From the NCBI GenBank assembly GCA_022432975.1, contig CM039514.1, forward strand, positions 10,694,168-10,758,167: a stretch of 64,000 nucleotides of DNA. Reading direction: 5' to 3'. Position 1 is the stretch's first letter; every line of letters starts with the position of its first letter. The position numbers and the translations under genes were made by a program. Source of the DNA: Begonia masoniana (taxonomy: Eukaryota > Streptophyta > Magnoliopsida > Cucurbitales > Begoniaceae). Below, piece after piece: positions 23,751-34,062 of this stretch. Below the pieces are notes generated by a model. It did no database searches. It saw nothing but the letters and a program-made list of their open reading frames with translations, and was not told the origin of the DNA.

Positions 23751-25546
23751 GGGATGGTGAAACTGTCAATATCTTTTAGTTTTGGTGGAATCTTGTTTTG
23801 CAATATGTAGCTTGTTTCTTCTGTCATAGCCACCAGTTCATATTCTCCCAGCTTCCTCTTTTTGGACAAAACATCCTTCATGAATTTGGCATAGTTGGGC
23901 ATTTGTTCAAGTGCTTCCACCAAGGGCACATTGATGTGTAGCTGCTTGAGAACATCTAGAAATCTTTTAAACTGTTTGTCCTGGTTGTGTTTTTGTAATC
24001 TCTGAGGAAATGGTGGTGGCGGCTTCTGGATTCTTAACTCCTCTTGCTGTTGCTGTGGTGATGCTACAACATCAGTTGCTGGATTTATCTTTTCTGTTTC
24101 ATCTGCTTCTTTTTCTTCAGCCACCTCATTTTGATTTCTAGAACTCTCTGCTTTTTGTTGCTTCTCTGGGATTTCTAATTCCCTTTCATTCCTCAAAACT
24201 ATTGCCTTGCAATGCTCTTTACCAGGCCTTTGTAAGTACTTCTGTATCACTAGTAATTGTCTATATTCTTCGTACTTAAAGACTGAGCCAACTACCTCAT
24301 TTGTGTTTCCATATTTTTCATAGACGCAGCCAAATTTTGCAAGATCACGTCTGTCTTAACAGCATATTCTCTGGCAAATCTCTCTAGTTGCTCTTAATGC
24401 ATTGAGGTTTGTGAAGGCTGTGAGAAACCTTGCTTGTAGTTTTCTGCAGATCTATTCTATGCAGTGGCATTTTGCTGCTGTGAGTTCCATTGAAAATTTG
24501 GATGCTGCTTCCAGCTAGGATTGTAGGTCTGTGAGTAAGGGTTATTGTTTCTATTATATCCCACGTTATTTGCAGATTCTGGGTTGGTGGGACAAAAGTT
24601 GTCATCATGATTCTCCCCACAGAAAATGCAAAAAACTTCTCTAATTGTCGGTTTAGAAGGTTTATTCATCGCCTTGATCTCATTTTCCAACATAGAAATC
24701 TTTGCATTTAATGCAGCAATTTCATCTAGATCATAAACTCCAGTTGCACACCTTGTAGATTGAGTTCTGTCTGAAGGCCACTGATAGCTATTTACTGTCA
24801 TTCTCTTCAGGAAGTCATAAGCTTCATTGAAGGATTTAGAAAGAAGTGTTCTGTTTGTTGCAGCATCAATAATCGATCTTGTTTGGCCATTTAATTCATT
24901 ATAAAATGTTTCCAACTGAATCCAGTGTGGTATCCCGTGGTTGGGGCACTGCCTCAATAATTCTTTAAATCTGTCCCAAGCTTTGTACAGAGACTCTCCA
25001 TCCTTTTGCAGAAAACTGGTGATCTCATTTCTCATTCTCGCATTCCTCACTGGTGGATGGTACTTCATAATGAACTTCTTGGCAAGCTCTCCCCATGTGG
25101 TGAAGGTGTCTGAAGGGATATTGTTCAACCAGTCTCTCGTTCTGTCTCTTAAAGAATATAGAAAAAGCTTGAGCCTCAATGCTTCAGCAGAAACTCCAGG
25201 AAAATTGAAAGAGTCACTAACTTCTCCAAAAACCTTAAGATGACGGTGCGGGTTGTTGGTAACCTATTCCACTGAACTGCCCAACTGTTTGAAGCATCTG
25301 GAACATCACCGGCTTAAGCTCGAATCTGATCGCTTGAATGTCTGGTCTCACAATACCAGGGTTTAGATTATTAAGCGTAGGGATGGCAAAATCTTGAATA
25401 GGTGTGTCTCTGCCATTGATAATGTGTTCGGCGTTATTTTTTTCTTCCTCTAGATTAGCCATATTATCTCCTCCAAAAATTGGTTGTTGCTGTTGTCTTC
25501 TGCTTGCTCGAAATGTTCGTTCGATTTCTGGATCTATGGGGCACAA
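23723..25546 (-). pseudogene. Gag and gag-protease linker of the Athila-like element
   Basis: Starts near 25546. The first frame (25546-25235) holds the N-terminus (DFAIPTLNNLNPGI). A frameshift near 25245 leads to the main gag domain (MRLKLFLYSLRDRTRDWL, KKFIMKYHPP, CPNHGIPHWIQLETFYN) and a zinc knuckle CIFCGENHDDNFC near 24600. After stops near 24457 and about 24250 a linker frame follows, with KPPPPFPQRLQK and LDVLKQLHINVPLVEALEQM, typical for Athila before the protease. At least two breaks. Capsid and nucleic-acid-binding role by family. Confidence 0.9.
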
Positions 25547-25650
25547 GATCCTGATCGTTTTCTTTGTCAGGTATTAAGCACGTAAACCTGAAAATGAAAT
25601 AAATATAAACAAATATAAAAATTATAGCAAAATAAAATAATTAAGAAATA

Positions 25651-25668
25651 TCTCTGACAACAACGCCA
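25651..25668 (-). other. Primer-binding site of the Athila-like element, diverged
   Basis: The minus strand reads TGGCGTTGTTGTCAGAGA. Compared with TGGCGCCGTTGCCGGGGA (tRNA-Asp type) it differs at five positions, all C-to-T or G-to-A. It lies 6 bp from the LTR end at 25675. Confidence 0.7.
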
Positions 25669-25674
25669 AAAAAT

Positions 25675-27286
25675 TGTTAGTGATTTTCTACACCCTGACG
25701 CAAGTGCACGTGTCGCTAACAAAGTAATAAAGTAAGTAAAAGTCGATCCAACGAGGATATTTTTAATCAAATTAATCTTGGTATAAATTTCTATAAAATA
25801 AATATGAAAATATTGAAATTAAATGAATAATAAGGAATGATGAACTAAAATTACTCAAAATTAAATAAGACTAAAAATGGAAATGATTTAAAAAGATAAT
25901 TATGGGAAAAACTTTGGTTAGGGTTGATTTCATCTTTACATGCAATTAGTACTGATACTACAACATTAGTCACAGCACAGCAAAAATTTATAATATTTCT
26001 AGGGTTCCGTAGAATTGCTTAGGTAAATTCATTTTAGAATTTTCTTTTCGACTTTGAAAAGATAAAAACTTAATTTGAATTTTTGCGTAAATCTATTCTT
26101 AACGCCAAATAAATTAATGTTAGCTACTTTGCAAAAATTTTAATTTATTCAATTACTCATACATCTTCAATTCCTATTTACCTATCGATACAATAGAAAT
26201 ATATGAAAATAAATTTGCCTATCGACACAATTCGTATTATGCGATAAAAATCATGAGCAATCGTGCAATGAAAAATATGTAGCATTCAATAGATCAGAAT
26301 AGAAACATGTAAAGAGTACTCTCTTGTCTAACCAAGATTAAAAAAGTTTAGCTACTAGACATCATAAAATAAAACCCACAGCAATAATATTCATAAAAAC
26401 ATAAACAGAAAAGAGAAGAAAAAGAAAGCTAAAAATTGTCGTCAGTTCCCTTGCTACAGATCCAGAGCTCTCCCCTACAGCAGCCAAAATATATAATCAT
26501 CCTTCTTTTCTCTCTCCAGTCTGTTCCTTTATTTTCTCCTTCTAATCCTCTGATTCCCTTAATCAACAGCTTATCATTATGATAAAATCTTCTTGATTTA
26601 CTCTCTTTTGTCGTCCACTCTTCTAAGTCAGTCTGTTGCTTTGTCTATGTTGTTCTGTCATCCGATTGTATTTTATGCAGCTCTATCATCCGATTATTGT
26701 TTTGTCATCCGTTTTCTGTCATCCCTTCTTCTATTTGTCAACTGTCATCCGATTGCTACTTTGTCATCCGATTGTCATTTGTCATCCGTTTTCTGTTTGT
26801 CGACTGCCATTCGATTTTATCTACCACTTTTTGTTCACTGTCATTCGATTTTATCTACCGTTTATGTCATCCGATTGGCCTCCTTTCTCTCTCTTTCGAT
26901 TTTGAATCATTTTTCAGCCAAAATTTCTCCATTTTCTCCTTGATTTCTGTCCTTCATTTTTTGTAACAATAATCTCCTTCATTGATTTATTCGAGATTTC
27001 CATAATCTTCACACCTTTTGATTTGCTTCTCTATAAAACACCAACCTTTCTTTTCGTATTTTTCTGCTAATAAATTTGCATTCAAATACAATATTCGAAT
27101 TAGTGAAAAAAATCTGCTTTTATTAGAGAATATGCATACATACGTTAAATTCAACCAATCTCTTGATGCTGTAGCATCTTGTAGCAATTATAGTAAATTT
27201 TACCAATTTATTTCTACATTCACTCAAATCATATAAGTTCTATCAATTAAAAATAGTATAAAATAACTCTAATTTAAGAGTTATCA
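25675..27286 (-). mobile_element. 5' LTR of the Athila-like element (1612 bp)
   Basis: TGTTAGTGATTTT (25675) to AGAGTTATCA (27286) on the plus strand. It is an uninterrupted counterpart of the 3' LTR pieces and serves as the reference that reveals the Tekay-type insertion. It contains the GTCATCCGATT array at about 26640-26885. It is flanked on the right by target duplication AGAAG (27287-27291). Confidence 0.92.
26640..26885. repeat. GTCATCCGATT motif array, 5' LTR copy
   Basis: Counterpart of 15655-15925. Some units have mutated to GTCATTCGATT. Overlapping open frames at 26593-26966 come from the repeat. Confidence 0.85.
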
Positions 27287-27291
27287 AGAAG

Positions 27292-27895
27292 CGCAACGCG
27301 ATCCAAAGCCGAAGAACAGAGCCCTAGCCGCACCCCATTTTGCTTGACCAGGAAGAACATAACAGCGAAAGAGCTGCCCACGCGAAGCAACAGAGGAGAG
27401 ATCGTCGTTCTGCCATCGTGCACCAGAACCGCGCCGTCGCCAACCGCGCAGACCACGTCGACCTGCTCCGCCACTGCCGCCGCCATCTGCGAAAAACTAC
27501 TCCTCTGAAGAACAGAGAGAAGCCGCTGCAAAGAACAGTGAGAAACAGCTGTGTGTGTGTGTGTGACCTACTCAGAAACAGAGGTAGCCTACGGCAGGGA
27601 TTTTTTAGAACAAGCCGTAGAAGAGCGGGCGTGTATTGATGCAGCAAGCACACCGAGGGATCCCGTCGGAAGGCTGAGACACTAGATAGAAAGAGATTTG
27701 ATTTTTCGAGAAAAATATCTGGGCAAGGTTATTGATTCAGATATTTTTGGGCTTTGATAATTTGTTCGACAAATTTATTCAGAATACTTTTGGAGTGAAA
27801 TTCTGAGATCAACTGGGCTGACTTTGATTGATTATTGGGGTTGAATAATTGATCTAGAAATATCTATTTTTTTAAGGCATTGATTATTGATAACA
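27292..27895. other. Leader-like region upstream of the copia gag
   Basis: GC-rich first half (27292-27650), then AT-rich up to the gag start at 27896. Frames on both strands (27274-27653) have no recognisable domain. No TGGTATCAGAGC-type primer-binding site or 5' LTR of the copia element is visible, so its 5' end is missing or altered. Confidence 0.5.
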
Positions 27896-29618
27896 ATGGC
27901 AGGTGAGGATACCACAAGACAAATTATTTGAAAATTCGATAGGACAGATTTTGCATTCTGGAGAATACAAATCAAGGATTACTTATACGAGAAAAAACTT
28001 CATCTTCCATTGAGTGCGAAACCAGAGAAGATAGAAGACAGTGAATGGAATCTCCTTGATAGACAGGTTTTAAGAGTCGTCCGATTGATACTAGCAAAAA
28101 GCGTTGCTCAAAACGTGGCGAAGGAGAAGACTACTACGAGTCTGATGAAGGCTCTATCTGATATGTACGAGAAACCCTCTGCGAATAATAAGGTATTTCT
28201 TATGAAGAAGCTTTTTAATCTGAAGATGATTGATGGTACTCTGTCGCAGCACATCTGAATGATCGTGAGTACACGTGGGGCGGTCCTTAGGGTGCCACGT
28301 GGCAGTGCCTCTGAGTGTAGTACCCGGACTGCACGGCCTGGTCGGGGGAGCCCGGCGGGTCGTTACAAAAAGGCGCCTTTTTTGTAACGACCCGTCGGGC
28401 TCCCCCGACCAGGCCGTGCAGTCCGGGCACTACACCCATAGGCACTGCCAAGTAGCTCAAGTGGTACCAGTGATGATGGACCCTTGGTTATGAAGCCTGG
28501 GAGCCAGGGTTCAAGTCACTGGGAAGACAAAAACTGCCCTTCAACCAGGGAGGGGGAGAAGATCATGAGTACACGTGGGACAGCCTATGGGCGCCACATG
28601 GTAGTGCCTGTGGGTGTAGTGCCCTGACTACACAGCCTGGTCAGGGGAGCTCAGCGGGTCGTTACGTTACAATTTGAGTGCTAGAATTGTGGCAAGCAGG
28701 GTCACATGAAGAAGGATTGTAGAGCACCGAAGAAGAACAGTAATGACACAGGCAAGGAGGTAGCCACAGTCACCGAGGAATTCTTTAGTGTGTACGATGA
28801 GGATGCCATAAATTTCACTTGCCAAAATACGAGTTGGGTAATCGATAGTGGCGCTTCAATACATGCCACTTCGCGGAGAGATTTTTTTACGTCCTACACT
28901 TCGGGTGACTTTGGAAGTGTGAGGATGGGAAATAGTGGCGTTGCAAAAGCCATTGGTATGGGAGGTGTATTTGAAAACCAACATCGACAACACCTTGGTT
29001 TTGAGAGGTGTGAAGCACATCCCGGACATCCGCAAGAATTTGGTCTCGACTGGCAAGCTCGACGGTGAAGGGTTTGGCAACACCTTTCGTGATGGAAAAT
29101 GGAAGCTTACCAGAGGTTCATTGATCATGGCGAGAGGAGAAAAATGTTTCTCATTATATGTGATGCACGCAAAGATCATGGATATCACGGTCAATGTGAT
29201 GGGTAATAAGGCTGCAAAGTTTGTGAATTCACTTTCTAAGAGAAAGGTTGAGAAGACTCGGAAGAAGTCAGGTTCTCAGGTGAAATTCAGGTTAGGATTT
29301 AAGGGTACATCAGAGCCGGTGAGTCAGCCTATTACAGATGTTCAGTCACCAGTTTCAGTTTCACGTCAGAATGATATCGTCAAAGGCAGAACCATGTGGA
29401 AGGTTAAAACTCTAGGACGATATGATGAAACTGTAGGTTATGCATTGAATGTGTTCCAAGGTAACAATTCCTGTGTGGAGTCTTCAACATGTTCAGATGC
29501 AGTTCGTTACGACAACCCTGATAGTTTAATGATACCATGGAGGAGGAGATCCGGTTTCTTCTCAAAGAAGTTTCTCAGGTTTAAGCAGAACTTAAACTTG
29601 AACGGCATCGGATGCTGA
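27896..29618 (+). pseudogene. Gutted Ty1/copia element: gag, zinc knuckle, protease; integrase and RT missing
   Basis: ATG at 27896 opens a copia gag with an early TGA. The gag domain (LSAKPEKIEDSEWNLLD, YEKPSANNKVFLMKKLFNLK) runs to 28257, where a SINE complex interrupts it. The zinc knuckle NCGKQGHMKKDC (about 28687-28722) follows, with one stop in place of a residue. Protease WVIDSGASIHATS is near 28837-28875. A frameshift leads to a pre-integrase segment (LVLRGVKHIPDIRKNLVSTG) near 28995-29060. The frame then continues to 29618 without integrase, RT or RNase H motifs. A large deletion must have joined the pre-integrase end to a 3' region I cannot assign. Confidence 0.82.
28261..28672 (+). 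mobile_element. tRNA-derived SINE complex with tail-to-tail palindrome
   Basis: A SINE with pol III boxes: A box TAGCTCAAGTGG (28453-28464), B box GGTTCAAGTC (28508-28517), and body to about 28672 ending near GGGTCGTTAC. To its left are a 5'-truncated copy in the same orientation (28261-28371) and an inverted 3' part (28378-28450). The last two form a palindrome centred on GGCGCC at 28372-28377, with arms of about 60-70 bp and few mismatches. It is not a functional tRNA gene. It sits inside a copia gag. Confidence 0.8.
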
Positions 29619-29713
29619 GTTGACCCATCTGGGGCCTTTGTGGTAGAGGAGCTTATTTTTAATGGAGTGCTGCAGATTTGTTTCCTTGCTGGAATTTCCT
29701 TGAAGGTGGAAAT

Positions 29714-30055
29714 TGTCAGAGTTCAGTGTTCTGGATTCGCTTTGGTTTAGGCCGATTAGCCCGTTGAATCTCTCATGTGGAATTCGTGTCAAGGTGTAGT
29801 TTATTAGAATTTGGTGTGAACTGAATTCTAGTTGGGTCAGGTCGGGCCCATAGATCAATATTAGGGTTTTACGTTTTTTTTATATATTGATGTTAGAGTC
29901 GCAAAACTCATTGTACGGAATTTGATATTAGTGATTATCTACTCTACTCGTGGTTTTTTCTCTTATAGGATTTTCACTTAAAATTTAGTGTCTATTATTT
30001 TCTCATTTTTCTTTTTTAATTTCTCGATCATTTGTTACAGGTGGATTAAGGCGTC
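29714..30055 (+). mobile_element. Possible 3' LTR of the gutted copia element
   Basis: GAAGGTGGAAAT (29702-29713) resembles a copia polypurine tract and is followed by TGTCAGAGTTC, a plausible LTR start. The region is non-coding up to the GDSL duplication block at about 30062. No 5' LTR partner is present to confirm it, and the end is not defined. Confidence 0.4.
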
Positions 30056-30061
30056 TAATTC

Positions 30062-32995
30062 TAACTGTTTTTAGTGTTTTTCAGCATTTGGAATTAGCTG
30101 GACATAATTTTCCAAGGACAACCGCGAAAATTTATCCACGACTTTGAAGCGGACGGGTCGCTTTGACAAGTCTAGAACAAGACAAAACAAAAGCTGCATT
30201 TCAAACCCATAAAGATAGAGAGCCAGTTAATAATTGATCAATGCTGCTCCCCTCATTCCTTCACCGATTGCTAAAGATAATGAGTTTCAATTTGACAGCC
30301 ATGGATTCCCTCAAGCTCTGTATTTTCTACTTGCTGTTTTCTACTGGGTTGTTTACAAGTCCGGCGAGAGTTAGAGGTGGTCCTCCGAAATGTCGGTTTC
30401 CGGCGGTGTATAACTTTGGCGACTCAAATTCTGACACCGGGGCACTGTCAGCTTCGTTGCAGGAAGTTCAGCCACCCAATGGAGAAACCTTTTTTGGACA
30501 CCCTGTTGGAAGGTATTGTGATGGGCGGCTCGTCATAGATTTCGTGGGTATGTACACTAATTTTTGCTTCTCTCAATTTCTTAGATTTAGAGAACCAAAG
30601 GGCAGATTTCAAGATTTCTTTCTCATGGGACTGGCTTTTTCTAATTGAAAATATCACTTCTAATGGAGAAGCATTCTATGATGCTAGTTGCTCCCTCTGT
30701 TCGCTTTCTTATGGGTGTTTTCTGATGTTCTTGAGCAGCTGAGAGTCTGAATCTTCCCTATCTCAGTCCATATTTAGACTCTCTTGGAACAAACTTCAGC
30801 CATGGAGCTAATTTTGCAACAGGAAGTTCTTCCATTCTTCCTGGGGGATATAGCCCATTTCATCTTGCTAGACAAGTATCTCAATTCATCCTGTTCAAGT
30901 CTCGAACTGCAAAAATCTACAACCAAATCAAATCCAACGGTAACTCAATTCTCCATTTTTCCTTCTAAAAAAGTGTTTTTCATTCAGAAAATTTTGGCTG
31001 TAGGAAGCTCAGAATTTCTGAAAAGCATTCTTCCAAGGCCGAGAGATTTTCCAAAGGCTCTCTATATGTTTGACATTGGACAAAATGATCTCAGTTATGG
31101 CTTCCAATACACAACAGAAAACCAAACAAGAACATCCATTCCAAGCATTTTAAGTGAATTCTCTCTCGCAATTCATGTAAGCGGAGCTGAAACTTCTCGC
31201 TAAATCTCGCTGATGCTCTTATTTTTTTGACATTTCTACTAACATACTTTGTTTATGGTCATTCAATCATTTCAGCTTCTATACAATGAGGGCGCTAGAA
31301 TATTTTCGGTGTATAATACAGGTCCAGTTGGGTGCTTGCCATACAGTGTAATATTTCACAAAGCAACAAGTCCCTTGGATCATAATGGGTGCATTAAGTA
31401 TCAAAATGAAGTAGCTCAAGAGTTCAATAAACAGCTTAAGATGATAATCTCCAAGTTAAGGACACAGCTCAAACTCGCTTCATTTACATACGTTGATGTG
31501 TATTCGGCCAAATACGCGCTAATTAGCAACGCAAAGAATCTAGGTAAGATTTGCAAAACCCTTGTATATCGATAAAGACAATAATAGTCGCATTTGTACT
31601 TAATCATCGTAATTAAAAAGTAGCAACTATGAAATCTCATCTGTCCTATATGGTTTTCATGTTAAGTAGCAACTATGAAATCTCATCTGTCCTATATAGT
31701 TTTCATGTTTTTTTAAAGTAGAAACGATAAAATCAAGTGTTTTGACGGTGGCAGAGTTTGTCGATCCATTTGAATTCTGTTGCGGGAGTTACTATGGGTA
31801 CCATATTGATTGTGGGAAAAGAGCAGTGGTGAATGGAACAGTTTATGGCAATGCTTGCAAGGACCCATCAAAGCATATTAGTTGGGATGGAATACACTAT
31901 ACTGAGGCAGCCAATGTATTGGTAGCTAAAGCCATTTTGAGTGCCTCACTTTCCAGCCCACCAATCCCCATCCAGGAAGCTTGCCAGGCTCATCAATATG
32001 GCAAAGCATAGTTCATGTAAGGAATCAATTCAATTTCAATTTCAATTTATTGGCTTTCAATTTCTAGTATAGAGTGAGAGTATGGATGATGATGGATATT
32101 GTAAGTCTAGTGTATGTGTTTCTAGTAATGCATTTCAGTCTAACATACATAATTGTAACATATCCTCGGTGCTCTAGTATAATATTGTTCGCTTTGGGTA
32201 GAAGACTACATGAATTTGTTATTAGAGATAGTTTGAAACGTATTATATAAAGTAGGGAGGGATATTTTTACTCTCTCAAGCGATGTGGGATTGTGCATCC
32301 CCACTTGTATAGATTGGGTCTTCACAATTGGGTTCTCCTTGTCTTCACAAGGCGTGATGTCACAATAATGAGAGAATGACAGACTATAATGTCACTAAAA
32401 AGTGTCAATTAATATAACATCATAACCAGGATTATCCTAAAAAAATTTGTGGTTCCGTTTATCTTGTGTTAAAGTTAGATTTTACAAGCCAATTTGAGCT
32501 AGTAAGCGCACTAGTATACTTAAAAGAGGGGAAAAGAGAGACTTTTAGTTGGGTAAAGTTGATAATGTGGAAGAATCTTAACTTCTAGGCATTCACTTTC
32601 CGACATTGGAAAACATTTCTTCTTTGTTTCGAACCAAACTAAATTGTTCGAAAAGAGGAGAGAAAGGTCGATGATGCAATAGGTTTATAGAAATCAAATG
32701 AAAGATTTGTAGCAAGTTATTAACATGTGTATATTTTGATATAACGTTAATTGGAACTCAATTTAATATATTCACTATCATCTTGAGAGTCGCAGTCCGC
32801 TAGAAAATTAGAAGTTTGGATTTGGTGCACATACTCTTCATTATGTTCAATAATGATTGATTTTTTCTTACAATCACACTATTTTGGTTTGGAGAACTTC
32901 TAGTGTATTAAGTAATTATTTCATGCTCTTGAAAAAATTTTGTGATAGCAAAATGTTTGTCCAATCTCAGTATATCTACCATAATATAGTGTAGT
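30062..32995 (+). repeat. GDSL duplication block, copy 1
   Basis: About 2.93 kb, including promoter, gene and about 1 kb of 3' flank, nearly identical to 49281-52232 in the same orientation. Similarity stops just after CTACCATAATAT. The offset in the exons is 19,221 bp. Confidence 0.9.
30241..32011 (+). CDS. GDSL esterase/lipase, copy 1 (ENOD8/At5g14450-like)
   Basis: Five exons: 30241-30547, 30739-30939, 31004-31176, 31276-31543, 31755-32011, all with GT-AG introns and consistent phase, giving 401 codons. A second in-frame ATG at 30301 begins a typical signal peptide (MDSLKLCIFYLLFSTGLF) and may be the real start. Family blocks: YNFGDSNSDTGA with nucleophile Ser62, GANFATGSS, DIGQND with Asn197, and WDGIHYTEAA with Asp361 and His364. 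The closest family I recognise is the plant group with PPNGETFFGHP-GRYCDGR, secreted hydrolases acting on acyl esters; the substrate is unknown. Exon 5 begins with Glu where copy 2 has Gly (LEFVDP against LGFVDP). It lies in a duplicated block with 49281-52232. No disabling change seen. Confidence 0.9.
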
Positions 32996-33220
32996 GAGAT
33001 AAAAACCCAGACCTACTGCGTTGTATTTTTTGGCACTACAAAGCTGTAAATACTGTTGAAACTCCCATTCCGAAGATACAAGCAAATATTTCACAATTAA
33101 AGCAACTCATTCAAGTGAGGCAAGAAAAGTATGTTAGATGCCAAAACATGCAACTTACAAAGCCAGTTTAAAAAAAAAAAACATTATTTGAATTCATTTG
33201 ATATGGATCGTCCAAATTAT
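32012..33220. other. GDSL-1 3' flank, no gene seen
   Basis: Up to 32995 it matches 51232-52232. The remaining 225 bp are AT-rich and end at the CAACC target site of the solo LTR. No frame or RNA motif recognised. Confidence 0.7.
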
Positions 33221-33478
33221 CAACCTGTAACGCCTCTAAACCCGCCTCGGCTCGGTGCGCTATTTGGCTCACACTTTCACGTTTTAAACGACGTTTAAAA
33301 TAATTTTTGATAAAATTTCGACTCGATTTTTAGGTTTTTCGAACCCTAGAAATTTGTTGAAAAACGTGCCAAAAATACGTGTAAAATGTGCCGGAAAAGA
33401 TCGGGTTAAAACATAGTAGAAATAGAAAAAATTTTAAAAAAATTAAAATTTTGTATGCTGGGCGGCGCGTGCGCTGGT

Positions 33479-33556
33479 GCTGATCGATCGGCGCCCAGCG
33501 TCGATCGATCGGCACCCTCTCTGGTGCGTGATCGACATCTACCGATCGATCGGCGC
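33479..33556. repeat. GATCGATC palindrome cluster 4
   Basis: Three copies: GCTGATCGATCGGCGC (33479), CGTCGATCGATCGGCA (33499) and ACCGATCGATCGGCGC (33541), embedded in GC-rich sequence, 255-335 bp from the LTR terminus at 33226. Confidence 0.9.
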
Positions 33557-34062
33557 TGGGCGCTACGCGCGCCCAGCCTGCACCCACGCGGCGCCTCCCT
33601 CGCCCTACGCGCCACCTGCTCGGCCACCAGCGTCCTTCTTCCATTTTTGTTTTATTTTTCCTTCAAATCACTCACACTCAAATCACCCAAAATTTATCTC
33701 AAACTTTCCCGACACTCCCGACTCCTTGACCCGTAAATTTCTCGAAAAACTGACTCCAACACGGCATTGAAAACGTGAAAACAAGTGAAAACCAACGTCT
33801 TTTACTCTACGAAAAATCGAGCAGAATAACGACTAAATTTTCTAAAACCAAAAACCTGAAAATCCACATTTTTATAAAACATATTCAACCCATTCCAATA
33901 TAACATTTACAAAGGTTCCCAAACACCATCTTTTACACAACCAAATACAACAAAAATACTAAAACGCCAAAAGGTACCCATCACTCATAACGCCAAAAGG
34001 TACCCACATTTTTATAAAACATATTCAACCCATTTTAAAATAACATTTACAAAGGTTCCCAA

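Larger units (their letters stand above)
4870..27286 (-). mobile_element. Athila-like Ty3/gypsy retrotransposon with nested insertions
   Basis: A complete minus-strand element. The 5' LTR is at 25675-27286, with primer-binding site (25651-25668), gag, protease, RT, RNase H and integrase (25546 down to 20750), an extra ORF (18656 down to 17592), polypurine tract (16333-16348) and 3' LTR (16332 down to 4870). Both LTRs run from TGATAACTCTTAAATTAGAG to CACTAACA. Perfect 5-bp target duplications flank it. Two later insertions lengthen it: a 9.8-kb Tekay-type array inside the 3' LTR, and an LTR-like block near 18.7-20.3 kb. Without these it would be about 11 kb. Coding regions are broken by frameshifts, stops and an RT deletion, so it cannot move by itself. 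Confidence 0.92.

Noticed and set aside
27274..27653. Minus- and plus-strand frames in GC-rich leader DNA
   Set aside because: Open in several frames at once, low-complexity, with no domain recognised; more likely an untranslated leader.
28440..28530. Possible tRNA gene
   Set aside because: A and B boxes are present, but there is no cloverleaf or anticodon arm of normal form, and the sequence continues as a SINE body with truncated relatives beside it.
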